Shown in pieces: positions 42,414 through 53,074 of a stretch of 64,000 bases of DNA (its first letter is position 1; every line of letters begins with the position of its first letter). Location of the stretch: contig PDIP01000072.1 in NCBI GenBank assembly GCA_002811645.1, positions 22,945-86,944 of the forward strand. Reading direction: 5' to 3'. A program made the position numbers and the translations under genes. Under the pieces are notes generated by a model that was not told the origin of the DNA, did no database searches, and saw only the letters and a program-made list of their open reading frames with translations. The DNA comes from Corallochytrium limacisporum. Its lineage: Eukaryota > Opisthokonta.

Positions 42414-44576
42414 TCAGCCACCAATGCGGGTGCCACCCTTGCCGCCACCACCGCCCATCTTGCTGAAGTTGAAAGCACTGCCGCGGCGGATATCACTGCT
42501 CGCACCCTTGCCGCCCGTCTCAGAGGAGTCCTTGAGATAGAAGCGGGCACTAATCGGTAAATGATCAGAGGAGAAGTGGGCGTTCGGGCAGGCAACGAAC
42601 TGTCGCACGTAGCTCTCCTCAACTCCACCCAGGAGGCTGACGAGGCCCATCGTGTCGCAGGAGTAAAAGATGTAGTCAATGGTGCCCGTGAATTCGTAGG
42701 TACAGTTGGTGAAGTCGAGTTCATTGCGGTCCGAATACGCCGAGCGGAGACGGAAGTGATGCTCCGTGCCTTCTGAGAGGACGGCATATTGGTGGCCACC
42801 GAGATCCGGATGGTTGCCTGGAATATGACCGTTGCGGATGAATTCGAGGACACCAGAGTCTGCCAGAGAATTGAAATCGCCACAAATGATAATGTTCGGA
42901 GAGTTGCCCCTGGTGTTCAGCCCCTGCTTTTGCACCACATTCTTCAATTCGTTCATAAGAATGACTGACTGGATCAGTTTGACGTCCGTGTACTTGGGAT
43001 CCCAGTGAATGTGCGCATTGGCGACGGCAAGCCGCTTGTTGCTAGCAACACTTTCCAAGATCGCCACAATGGCAATGTTGTCCTGTGGCATGACACGGTT
43101 CAGCAGATCTTCGTTGCCCTGCACATTGCCACCGGCCATGCCAGATGCCAGAGAACTGAACTCCATGACATGCTCGTTGACTAGACGAAACTTAGACCGG
43201 CGGAAGAAGATAGCACAACCATCAACCTTGCGGCTATCGTCCTTGCGCATGGTCCGGGCGCGGGCCTTGGCGCGGTAGATGCCATCATAGCCGCGCTGTT
43301 GAAGCTCGGGTTTGAAAAAGTCCTCGAATTCGCCGCCTTCAATCTCCTGCAGACAGAGAATGTCACCGTTGTAGTTCAAGATGTCCTCCAGAATGTGCTT
43401 CTTGCGGTAGTCCCAGTCGAGTGCCCAAGACGCACAATAGCCGTAGACCTGTTGCGTGGCAAACTTGTCACCGAGTACGTTGTAGTCAAATACCGTAAAA
43501 ATTTCCTTGCCCTGGACCTCCTTGGCGTCAGCCAGTTCGATCCATTCGCGACGGTATGGTTCCCGAGGTGTGGGCATGTTGTCGACAGCCTGGCGCACCA
43601 ATGTGGATGTGCCCTCAGCCAGCCACTTGTTCCAGGGTGCTCCCAGGGGACAACCGTCCGCCTGCAGATTCTTCAGCTGAAAGAGACGACCGAACTCGGC
43701 CGGCAATGTGACCAACGGGTTGTTGCTGACGAGTAGTTCCTGCAGAGCCATGCAGTTGCCAATTTCCGGTGGCAACTCCTTCAGCATGTTGTCCATCAGG
43801 TCCAGATGGGTCAGATTGGTAAGCAGTCCGATCTCCGCCGGCAGGTAATGCAACCGGTTGCCCTGCAGAAGCAGGTGCGTCATGTGCGTAAAATTAATAA
43901 ACAGAGCTTTAGATAGATTCGTCAGCGACTGCCGACACATGTCCAGTCCGGGCCACAGTTCCGGGTACTCTAGCGTTGGTTCGTTCGGATTCGGCTGCCA
44001 GTGGCCTCCACTGGCCATTCTGCCGACACTGTTGACGCCCTGTTGTCCATAACTACCATCCCGCGGCTTCCGCATCGGGGACAGCGGGTACGCTCCGTAG
44101 CTGCCGACCTTGGACCCTTTGCTGCCACTGGCCACACTACCGGTTTCGTCCTGGCTGTAGTCCGCTGGAATACCCGGTGATCGACTGCGGTCCCTGCCGT
44201 CTATGGATCCGGGTCCGCCAGTGTTACCCTGCTGACCGGCAGCGGCCTGCTGTTGGTAGTTACTGTATGGACTGCTTGGGAACAGTCCACTCAATGGCTG
44301 TCCCGTATAAGGATTCATGCCGTGTCCGCCGTGAATCGGGTTCGGTGAGTAGTAAGTGGTCTGGTCAATCCGACGCTGAGCAGGTGATCCGGTTCTTTGG
44401 GGTTGTGCTGCAGGTGCTCCGGGTCTGCGTTGGGGTATGCCGCCCGGAGGCGGGCCCCCATTGCCCTGCGCTTGGTATGGGTAGTACGCTGGCGATGCTG
44501 CGCCATTGTTCTGCTGATTACCACCGGGAGATGTCTGGGGATATCCCGGGGGTCCTCCTTGCCCGTAGTGGTCCAT
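42414..44576 (-). CDS. CCR4: CCR4/CNOT6-type deadenylase (LRR plus EEP nuclease)
   Basis: A 720-residue catalytic deadenylase of the CCR4-NOT complex. The N-terminal about 200 residues are Gln/Gly/Pro/Ser-rich and disordered, as in fungal Ccr4. A leucine-rich repeat block (about 218-310: MTHLLLQGNRLHYLP, LTHLDLMDNMLKELP, LQELLVSNNPLVTLP) binds the NOT scaffold in relatives. The exonuclease-endonuclease-phosphatase domain follows: FTVFDYNVLGDKFA, ILCLQEI (catalytic Glu), ICGDFNSLADSG and SSDHLPISAR. A Gly-rich tail (GGGGGKGGTRIGG) resembling an RGG-poor linker ends the protein. It shortens mRNA poly(A) tails in the cytoplasm. All active-site motifs are intact. Confidence 0.96.
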   Translation of the reverse strand: MDHYGQGGPPGYPQTSPGGNQQNNGAASPAYYPYQAQGNGGPPPGGIPQRRPGAPAAQPQRTGSPAQRRIDQTTYYSPNPIHGGHGMNPYTGQPLSGLFPSSPYSNYQQQAAAGQQGNTGGPGSIDGRDRSRSPGIPADYSQDETGSVASGSKGSKVGSYGAYPLSPMRKPRDGSYGQQGVNSVGRMASGGHWQPNPNEPTLEYPELWPGLDMCRQSLTNLSKALFINFTHMTHLLLQGNRLHYLPAEIGLLTNLTHLDLMDNMLKELPPEIGNCMALQELLVSNNPLVTLPAEFGRLFQLKNLQADGCPLGAPWNKWLAEGTSTLVRQAVDNMPTPREPYRREWIELADAKEVQGKEIFTVFDYNVLGDKFATQQVYGYCASWALDWDYRKKHILEDILNYNGDILCLQEIEGGEFEDFFKPELQQRGYDGIYRAKARARTMRKDDSRKVDGCAIFFRRSKFRLVNEHVMEFSSLASGMAGGNVQGNEDLLNRVMPQDNIAIVAILESVASNKRLAVANAHIHWDPKYTDVKLIQSVILMNELKNVVQKQGLNTRGNSPNIIICGDFNSLADSGVLEFIRNGHIPGNHPDLGGHQYAVLSEGTEHHFRLRSAYSDRNELDFTNCTYEFTGTIDYIFYSCDTMGLVSLLGGVEESYVRQFVACPNAHFSSDHLPISARFYLKDSSETGGKGASSDIRRGSAFNFSKMGGGGGKGGTRIGG

Positions 44577-46891
44577 AATTTTATGGCTACGTTATAAGAT
44601 TTGGGTTGTGTTATTTTCAAAAGTGAACGAATATTTGTTTTAAGATTGGAAACCAAACACCTATCGTCCCATGGTTATCACCAAAAAATGTTTGCTATGT
44701 ACAAAGGAAATTGTGTTGTTCCCAAAGATAAACTCAAAACAAAGCTATAAAGTGTTTTCCTTGTAAACAAATCTAAGAAGTAGTTCTGATGGTCCAAAGG
44801 GAAAACGATTCACTTTTTTCTTTTATGCTACCCAAAAGAAAGTCGTGTTTCGCTTAAGTGTCCCAACAGAATGTTTGAAGACTCCTAGTCCATAACATGT
44901 TTCAATGAGAAAGGGTCTGAGAAAGGAACTACACTCCAGTGCGTCTGCCTTTTCGAATAGACTCCCGATAGTTTTCAATTCAATAAACTATACGAACACC
45001 GAGTTCTCGGCTTATCCTATTGCTCAGCTGGTCTACCAAAAATACCATGCGGTAAGTCAAAGTCATTTAGATCTTTGATCGAAGTCCAGAGGCAATATCA
45101 TATTGGAAAAATTCCTGGGACCCAGCTGAAACGAAACCTTCTTCTTTCTACACATGCACTAGCCCACAGTGCCAGGAGATTCGATGATATCTTTTGGCCA
45201 CAAAGAAAACAATCGACATCAAAGGCAACAGTGCTCTCGATGGACAACTACTTTCATTTTGTGCAGAACAGAGCCCATACCAATCAAGCACACACCATCC
45301 GACCAGGCCAGGGAACGTGCCGACCTCACCTGCAATGCTGGGTGTTACAGGCTCCGGCCAGCCATGCACGGCCAACAGCCACTCCCCTGCCATGAGCAAA
45401 TGTTGCAAAGGCCTCCCCACCTCTTCTCCTCCCGCGAGAGAATGCTCCGTCCACTTTGTCCTTCTTGTGCTCCCCCCCCCCGGGGGGGCCTTCTCCCCTT
45501 CTCTTCTCCCTCTCCCGTTTCACCGCCCCCCCCCCTCCCCTCCCTTGCCTACCCCCCAAAAAAATTGTGTGGTGTTGGTATTACTGCCTAGGCGGCGAGA
45601 AGGAGACGAAAAAAATAAAAAAAAGAGGCGCGCCCGGTTTGGAGGAGGAGAGGGAGGAAAGCCCGGGGCCGGGGGAGAGGGGGGGGGCGCAGGGTAACCC
45701 AGCCCTTGAGAGGAAACCAGCCCTTTTTCCATAGCAAAAAAACTAAAAGAAAATGAGAAAAACGAACCGAGTAAAATAAAAAAGGAAAAAAAAAAAAGAG
45801 AAAACACCGCTCTGTGCACAGTGGGAAGGCAAGGCTTTTTGCGAAGAAAGAAGGCCCGAGAGAACGAGAGAGGGCCAGGCGGGAGCGGAGGGAGGGGGGG
45901 CACCGCCCCACTCACGGCCAGGGCGCCACCTCCTTCGCCGGGCTGGAGGAGGAGAAGGCAACACAGCAAGGCCCCGAGCAGTGCAGCGGCCAAAGCCAAA
46001 AGTTGGCTGGTATCCTCGGTACTGGCCGACTGGTCCTGATCCCTACACACAGCTCCCCCCTTTTTGCCCTCTTTGCTGCTGCCCTCCTCGCCCTCGCGGT
46101 GTTTCGCGGTTCTCCCGCCCTTTTTATCGGTCCTCGGATAGATCCCGTCCTCAGCAACGCCAACAAAATCGATACTTTTTGTATCGATTAAAGTTCTTCA
46201 GAGTTTGTATTTGTCGCGCCCTTTCAAATCGATTGATCCTGTCAATGTGGCCCCGTCGTCCAGCGGGGGCCGGTCCGATCGAGGAGCTGCTCCTCCCCCT
46301 CCCTCCCCTCCCAGAGCGACCGCGCTCCGAGGAGTCGCACCGCCGCTCTTTATTCGGACGCGGGGCCCGCGCTCCCTACGCGCACTATGGCGGAAAGTGA
46401 GCCACCGGGCACGAGGGGGAGTCCAAATTTTTTGGCGAACCCTCGTCCACCCCTCGCTCTCCGTCACTTCGGGTCGCGCGCGTTTCCGCCCCGGGGGGGG
46501 GCCTCCGTGTCCTTTTTAGCGTTGCCCGTCCCCGGGGCCCTCCGCACCCGTGGCCAATTTCTATAGTGAAAGTACCTGAGTTTGCCAGCCGGGCAAAAAA
46601 GAAAACAACAACTGATAGGGGCAGGTCGCGGAAGAACGGAAGGGTGCAGAGAGAACGGTCGGTGGACGGCGGCCAGTCGAGGGGGAGCGGGGAGCTTTTC
46701 TTTTTATCTTCGGGATTTAGTACCATTCCGTATATCAATAGTGGAGTGTGTGGAGGAGCGGCTGCGGGACTACGTAGTGGGGTGGCGATGAGCATTTGCC
46801 GGCCTCCGTGGCAGGGTTCACCGGAATGCCATGTTACAATGAAAAGATGAGTTTATTGATACTGGATGTGCTTTACAAACGTTTGAGGTCT
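44577..46891. other. Intergenic region with homopolymers and a hairpin, no gene
   Basis: About 2.3 kb between two minus-strand genes. The first 850 bp are AT-rich and may be the CCR4 promoter. A C10G7 junction (45472-45488), a purine-rich stretch (45600-45870), a hairpin (46167-46189) and a GC-rich block (46230-46560) with a C4G9 junction follow. Many overlapping frames are open, none convincing. Confidence 0.5.
46167..46189. repeat. Perfect 9-bp hairpin with T5 loop
   Basis: AATCGATAC (46167-46175), TTTTT, GTATCGATT (46181-46189). Confidence 0.85.
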
Positions 46892-47383
46892 TTACTGAGT
46901 TGCCCACCCAAGGAAGAAAGGATGGGCGGCTCCCTCGTCCTTCTTTATGTTCATGCTCTGACTCTTTCGGTACTCCACATAGTCGATTTGTCCGTCTCCG
47001 TTCAGGTCGTCTTCGGCGAGGACATGGTCTACCCATTCCATGATCTTCTCTCCCTCCTTAGCTTGTTCGTAATTATCTTCTGTCTTGGTTAAAAAATCGT
47101 GAACCATCACGCTAATTTCGTGTCCGTCCAGCTTGTCGTCTCCGTTTGTGTCGTGCAGTTTGTACAAGTGGAACAGAACCTGGGATGAGTCCCAGTTGGA
47201 AACCATACGCTCCGCAGCCTCTTGATCGAAACCTTCTGCGCGTAAATGCATCAGCAAATGTGCACGATCTTCCATGGGATCAATGTCGCCGTAGTTGGAG
47301 TGAGAACTAGCCTTACGCTCGTCTAAGTTCTCCGCACCTGCCAGCGCCAGCACCGCGGCTAGCATAAATGCCTGCAGCTTCAT
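46892..47383 (-). CDS. MCFD2: MCFD2-like secreted EF-hand protein
   Basis: A 163-residue protein with a signal peptide (MKLQAFMLAAVLALAGAE). Two canonical EF-hands occupy the middle and end: HDTNGDDKLDGHE (about residues 80-92) and DDLNGDGQIDYVEY (about 126-139), all calcium ligands present. The preceding LFHLYKLHD and the following YRKSQ match MCFD2 (LHYFKMHD, EFAKSLQ). In animals MCFD2 pairs with the lectin LMAN1 as an ER-to-Golgi cargo receptor. No C-terminal ER-retrieval signal is visible, as in MCFD2. A calumenin-type protein is less likely because there are only two EF-hands. Confidence 0.82.
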   Translation of the reverse strand: MKLQAFMLAAVLALAGAENLDERKASSHSNYGDIDPMEDRAHLLMHLRAEGFDQEAAERMVSNWDSSQVLFHLYKLHDTNGDDKLDGHEISVMVHDFLTKTEDNYEQAKEGEKIMEWVDHVLAEDDLNGDGQIDYVEYRKSQSMNIKKDEGAAHPFFLGWATQ

Positions 47384-47787
47384 GGTGTATATTAATCCTT
47401 TGCACTCTCAATAACACAGTGTTGAAGGAACCTAACCTTAAACTCGTGGCAGAGACCCTGAGTTCAAAAACCTCTGCGAGCGCAAACGCGCGACCCAAAA
47501 ACAAAGGCGACAAGAAAGTGGCTTTGTCTGCGAACAACAGCAAACCCTCCCCACCGGTTTACGGCCAGGTCCACCACCAGCGGGGTTCTCCTTCTCTGAT
47601 TACAAGCCGATAGATACCCTAATCCACCACAAAACCTCTGCCAAACAAAAGCCAAGTTGGCAGGAGGGTCTCCCCCCGCTGAATCCCTTCCTGGCCATTT
47701 CTTCATGCGAGTCTCAGGTGCAGTATATTTACAATCACAAACAGATTTATTTTACATACGGACTGTTTCAATGCTGGGACCCGGACG
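47384..47787. other. Short intergenic region, no gene
   Basis: Spacer between two minus-strand genes. AT-rich near both ends. Nothing recognised. Confidence 0.4.
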
Positions 47788-50040
47788 TCAGGCCATGGCA
47801 CTGATGGCCGCAGCCGCCTGACGCATGAATATGAAAGTACCCTTAGTGGTGGTCATGTTGGTGACCTGGACGAGTGATGTACGCTGGCAGATTTCCGTAG
47901 CACCTTCGTTGGAAATGGCGGTGCCCCAGAGCTGCAAGACTTCCAGGTTGTTCATGTTGCCAATCGCAAAGAGGCCGTGGTCAGTGATGAAGCGACTGCC
48001 GACGTCCAGGCTAACAAGCTGCGGGGCCGTACGGAAGAGGCGGTAGAGACCGACATCATGCAGTTCCAGTAGGCCAGTCAGTTTCAGCGACCGCAGGCTG
48101 CTGAGAGGTTCTAGCCATGGCATTATCTCATCACTGACGTTGGTGTAGGACAGGGATAGGACCTGCACACTAGTGATGCGGGCAAGATGAGGTCCGCAAG
48201 AGTCATCAATGGCACAGCGGCTAAGGTCTAGGGTAGTGAGCATGTCCAAATCAACCAAATGCTCCAATCCATGGGAACTGATGTCAGTCTTAGCGAGGAT
48301 AAGATGCTTCAGATCTGGCATTTCCCGAGCCACAACCCCTAAAGCTTGGTCATCAATGTTCACGTTGAGACTCAGATCCAGGTCTTGAACCTTTGACAGG
48401 CAAGCCATGAAGCTCCAGTCCTGAACACGGGGGAAAAAGCTCATCTCCAGTCGCTCCAGGGACCTAAAGGCCTCCATGTACGACGCAGACTGGCAATTCA
48501 GACTGGTGCCGCTTATGAACAGATCACGCAAACCCGGAACGAACTTGGCACTGGCTAGGCATTCCATGTTGTCCTGCGTGATTTTGATACCAGTGACATC
48601 TAAGTACGTCAGTTGCTTCAGGTTTTTGATGGCCTTGAGGACGCCCTTGATCGTCACGAGGGTGCCATCCACGCGAAGGGTCTTCAGCTCTGTCATTGAG
48701 GATACTGGCTCAAGCGCAGGATCTTTGATTTTCTTGCAGCGCTCGAGAGAGAGGAACTCAAGATTGGACAGACAGCTAAGGCAGTCAGAAACGTCACCAC
48801 TTTCAATGGTGTACGAGTGGCTGAGGTCGAGCTTACGGAGACAGGTAAACTGCTGGATAACGGCCAGCCATTCGCAGTCCACCGGGGAGCCAACCAAGCT
48901 TAGGGAACTGATGCCAACCTTGACAAAGCTTTCCAGAATCGGCAGATCAAGCTCGCAAGAGTGTGCGAGGCGGTCAACAACCATTTGCGCGCAACGGGCA
49001 TTCAAATGGCTCATGTCTCCTCGATCAATGAATTCGTATGGCTTGCGGACAACCAGGTCTACGCAAAGAGTGCTTAAAGGAGGTCTCATGACGATATCTT
49101 CTGTAAGCACCGAGCCCGATGAGCTTGATGAGCTCTCCACGGACGCGACATCATCTTGCAGCAAAGTGTGCAACGATGCGAACACACGGCCAGCGTTTGC
49201 TACCTCCGTGACCGTACTGCTGTTCAAACTGTTGCCGGCCTCGGCGGGTCTCCGGTAACCCAAGCGGGCAACGGCGCGGCGCACTGGCTGTGTCTCTGGC
49301 CGCAAAGTTCCCTGACGCACAGGTGGGTAAGCTTTAAAAAGGTCCAAAACCTTGCGCAGACGGTCGCACGTATCGCGACCGCGGAAGAGTTGCAGACGAG
49401 TGGCAGAATTGACTTGAGGCGGTAGGGTGGATGCTACCCAGAAGCTCAGATCAGTACCCTGTTTTGATGATGGGAGTTCCGGAAGGCGCCGAAGAATGGA
49501 CCGCCACATGCTGTTGTTTTCGAATTTGCGCGTAAAATCGTCAAGGGCGTAGATCAGCTGGCGTCCGAGGCGCTCAGCCTCCTTCTGTTGCTGATCGTCC
49601 AGTTTGTGATCGTCGAAGGGCTCCACCAATCCCATTTCAGATCCTTCTTCGTTCTGTACCCCAAGCAAGCGAATGCGCTTAAAGCCCCGCATATGAATTA
49701 GCATGCGGTTTCCAAACCTTTCCACTTTCAGGATCTCCGCCAACGTACAAATATTGGTATTCTCCATTCCAACGGCCACTGTTCCGTGGTCGTAGGCCGA
49801 CTGGAGTGCAGGGTAATGCGCCCGCCCACTGAATTCCACAAACTTGCGCTGCGCAGGGTATAGTACATCTGGAACCCAAAGAATCGGCGCCATCCGCACC
49901 CAGCTGCCGTCCGGCTGTTGATGCCATTGCACCTTGTAACGGGGACTGGTCGTTGAGGAACTAGAGAACCAGTCGGCGTCAGTCAAACTGCTGTCAGTCC
50001 GCCTTAGGGGGCCGGGCCCAGCGTTTGCTTGTACTTCCAT
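47788..50040 (-). CDS. LON-N domain plus leucine-rich repeat protein
   Basis: A 750-residue protein with an unusual domain pair. Residues about 50-235 form a LON substrate-binding (PUA-like) domain: MAPILWVPDVLYPAQ, AVGMENTNICTLAEILKVERFGNRMLIHMRGFKRIRLLG, then the helical LSFWVASTLPPQ and RLRKVLDLF end. A Ser-rich linker leads to LSTLCVDLVVRKPYEF (322-337) and NARCAQMVVDRLAHS (347-361), which resemble the elongin-BC-binding helices at the start of ZYG11/ZER1 proteins. Cysteine-containing LRRs fill about 370-735 (KLDLSHSYTI, FLSLERCKKI, TLDLSRCAID, SLKLTGL). No protease domain is present. Inference: a substrate receptor of a cullin ligase, analogous to the LON-containing cereblon. Confidence 0.75.
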   Translation of the reverse strand: MEVQANAGPGPLRRTDSSLTDADWFSSSSTTSPRYKVQWHQQPDGSWVRMAPILWVPDVLYPAQRKFVEFSGRAHYPALQSAYDHGTVAVGMENTNICTLAEILKVERFGNRMLIHMRGFKRIRLLGVQNEEGSEMGLVEPFDDHKLDDQQQKEAERLGRQLIYALDDFTRKFENNSMWRSILRRLPELPSSKQGTDLSFWVASTLPPQVNSATRLQLFRGRDTCDRLRKVLDLFKAYPPVRQGTLRPETQPVRRAVARLGYRRPAEAGNSLNSSTVTEVANAGRVFASLHTLLQDDVASVESSSSSSGSVLTEDIVMRPPLSTLCVDLVVRKPYEFIDRGDMSHLNARCAQMVVDRLAHSCELDLPILESFVKVGISSLSLVGSPVDCEWLAVIQQFTCLRKLDLSHSYTIESGDVSDCLSCLSNLEFLSLERCKKIKDPALEPVSSMTELKTLRVDGTLVTIKGVLKAIKNLKQLTYLDVTGIKITQDNMECLASAKFVPGLRDLFISGTSLNCQSASYMEAFRSLERLEMSFFPRVQDWSFMACLSKVQDLDLSLNVNIDDQALGVVAREMPDLKHLILAKTDISSHGLEHLVDLDMLTTLDLSRCAIDDSCGPHLARITSVQVLSLSYTNVSDEIMPWLEPLSSLRSLKLTGLLELHDVGLYRLFRTAPQLVSLDVGSRFITDHGLFAIGNMNNLEVLQLWGTAISNEGATEICQRTSLVQVTNMTTTKGTFIFMRQAAAAISAMA

Positions 50041-53000
50041 TGGTTTGTGTTTGTTGTTCCTTTACTAGTCCGTTTTACTAAGTCCTGATTTGATTGTGGT
50101 TCCGTAAAAAGTTTCAGTTTCTTCCCGATTAGGCAGTCCCTCCTTTGCAGGGTTTCGCTGTGTCCACTAATATGGTCGTGATCCTTCGTTCTTCGTTTCA
50201 GCTTATTATCTCGCAAATTTATACACTAAATAAATAAATTGTACCATCTGCCTGTTGATCTGATCGTCTTAGCATACCTTCACTGTACAAGCCACCCAAG
50301 CACAGGATGACATATCCTCGGAACGAACTTCCGCTTGCTGCAAGGTCTTCTGTGCCCATGTTCCCCCCCTCCCCCTTTTGCCCCGGGGCCAAGACCCGCC
50401 TCGGGTTCTCCACCTACCCCCACTGTTCTCTGCTCTGGCAGCCAGCCAGCCAGCGACTACCAAATTTGCGACCCTTTGCTCGACTCACAGGCACGTCCAC
50501 CCGGCTGCTGCTCCCTGCCACATTTGGGGTCTGAACTCCGTACCAAATGTATAGCATTTTGACGGCCTTAACTTTCCAACGTATCCTTCTCCCAATATTT
50601 GTTCCCGGTCAAGCGGAAAGTTTTCTCCACCGTTCGGGCCCCCTTCGCCCTTTCCCCTCTGCCCCGGCCTAGTTCATTCAGTACTGTTTCACGGGTTTTC
50701 CCTTTCGGGTCACGTCAGCGCAAAATTTATCAGTGCTGACTGCCAGAAAGAGTTCAAAATTGACTCCCTTTTATTCACCGGACTTTCTATACTGAGAGAA
50801 TTGGACCCTGTTTCGGGCTCGCGAGTGAGTGCTGTCTGAGAGCGGACAGAACTGTCCACCCGCGGCCCAGAGCACACAGGTCCAAGCAGACGGTGCCAAG
50901 CTCGTGACCGTTAAGACTTTCGTTCTATACCAAGTCTCTGCGTTCCGAATTTCGATTCTGGGTAGCTTGCCCTCACCATCTCAAGAGCATGCACAAAGGC
51001 CAGTTTACCGGCACATACGAACAGATAATAGATGAGAGTGCGTTCGTGATTGACTGTTGTCGTCAAACCCATCCTCCCGGGGGGCACACGTCACAGAACG
51101 AAGGGTCCACCGAATTCTGAGTTCGTACCCCATACGTGTTAAATCGTTAATGTAATCTCCAATCCTGCAGCATACCAGTACTGTTTGCTTTGACAACTGG
51201 GTCGGCTACATGTGTGTGTGTGTGTTATATGTTCGGTAATCCGTTGGGACACAATCTCGGCTTCCCGGTGTGCTCAGAGAAACCCAACGGATTACCTCTC
51301 TACGAGGCTTTTGCCTGCGGTGCTTCACAAAGCAATGACTTCATCAAAAAAAATTCTCCTCAGTACATTATCTGTGCCTCTGTTTGGCCATTCTCTGGCG
51401 ATCCCCATCGGTGTCGGACGTGCTAAATCTACAGCTTACGCACCGTCGCTCCCATACTGACCACTTTGTCTCTTGGGGTTGCATTTTTAAGGAAATCAGT
51501 ACTGAATGTACCGCTGTCTTCTTTCCAGCCAACCGAGTTTCAACTCGGTTTTTGGGTTTGACTGCGGGGGCTCCGCCGGCAAGGGGGGGGTAATGAGCGG
51601 GGTGTGAGGGTTTTCTTAAGAGAAAACGACGGGCCCAAAAGCCAATCGCACACGGCGTTGGCGGGGCGGCGGGCGAATCCCATGTCCGTAAAGTCCTTGA
51701 AACCTGCCGGCGACGCACGGCGAAGTTTCAAAGCCTCCGGCTCCGGAATCCCAAACCACCACAATGACGATACGCTGCGTTCTTATTTGTTTGGATAGCA
51801 TTCACGTAGATGTACAGACATTTCACTAAATATCGTTCTAAAGAACAGAAGAAAAATGGATGTGTCATGCAGAACGATGTGGATGGGGTTTCTTGTTGAA
51901 TTCAAATTTTGGGAACCTGTTTTGGTGCGTTTGAATGATTAGTCGGCAGTGTTTCCGCGGGCAATCTCTGGGTCATCATGTGCATGGAGCATCCCAGGTA
52001 GAGGGCAAATCATTACCATCAACACCAGTCTTTCGCCTAGCATTCATTGGAAGCGGCTCTGCATGTGTGCGCGTGTTGCGCACACCGGCTCACCCAAGCT
52101 CTCCCTTTGGGCAGATATTGGGGAGGTTTGCGCAACGAAAACGCCGGTGATTGGAGAAATATACCATGAAAACCAAAAAATACTTGCCTGTTCGGGGTTC
52201 CGTCACTGCCGATTTAAGGGCCAATGTGAAGCGGGCGTCGGTTGGAACCGGCCAAAGGGGCGCCCCGCGGGGGTGGGGGTTGGGGCGTCGTGGAGGCGAT
52301 GGAGCGGAGGAGCGATGGTAGACAAAGCCTTACTTCGCCTACATAGCGACGATGTCGACGTGACCTTAGGCTATCAGGTGAACAGAGATATTCCAAAAAT
52401 CTGAAGATTGATAGGACACATGTGACGTCTGGGATGTCGAGAAGTGCTATGTCCACACGGCACACAGTTTTTGCCGCTTCCGTTTTGGATGGGGCTTCGC
52501 CTTCGTGAAGCACAGACTCTTCAGGTCCGGCTACAATTCTGCTAAGGGCCCCATCTCAGAGGATGCCACATGTGCCGAATCGAGTGGAATGGAATCGTCC
52601 TTACTTTGGTGGCGGGACTGTATCAGGGGCCACCACAACCTTCGTGACTTTCTGGATCAGTCCCGCTTCCATGATGCGATCTGAAAGTATCGCGAGGGTC
52701 AACAGGGGCAATGATAATATTGTGATTACAGACATGCAAAACGACGAGGATCAGTGTGAATGCGTTGATGCTGTGGGCAATAGGTGTATCGACACAGTGG
52801 AACAGCACTTAGGCGGTTTGTCTCGCACCCTGGAGAAGCCCCGGCAAGGTGCCCCCCCTTCTCTGGGATTAGTGGCCTTCCAGGAAAATGGACTCCCTTT
52901 TTCCGGGGTCCGGCAGGGAGGAAAGACAACAAGGTTAGGTTACGTGGTGGTACTTGAAACAAAAGAGGCTGTACAGGCATTGTCGAGTTGTGCTTGCAAC

Positions 53001-53074
53001 AAACGGATCTAGGATAGTCTGAAACAAAGGAAATTTGATCCGCTAAAAAATAACATGATGGATATGAACCACCC
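50041..53074. other. Gene-poor region with a strong inverted repeat
   Basis: About 3 kb between divergent genes. It contains a TG microsatellite (51212-51225) next to a perfect 14-bp inverted repeat (51235-51296), and GC-rich segments (50365-50410, 51555-51600, 52255-52320). An ATG-initiated 149-codon frame at 52563-53012 has no recognisable domain. I see no other coding candidate. Confidence 0.5.
51235..51296. repeat. Perfect 14-bp inverted repeat with 34-nt loop
   Basis: GGTAATCCGTTGGG (51235-51248) and CCCAACGGATTACC (51283-51296) are exact reverse complements. The loop contains a small ACAC/GTGT pairing. Confidence 0.95.

Noticed and set aside
52563-53012. ATG-initiated 149-codon frame upstream of ANKRD39
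   Set aside because: No recognisable domain, and uneven composition typical of chance frames. Left unnamed pending transcript evidence.
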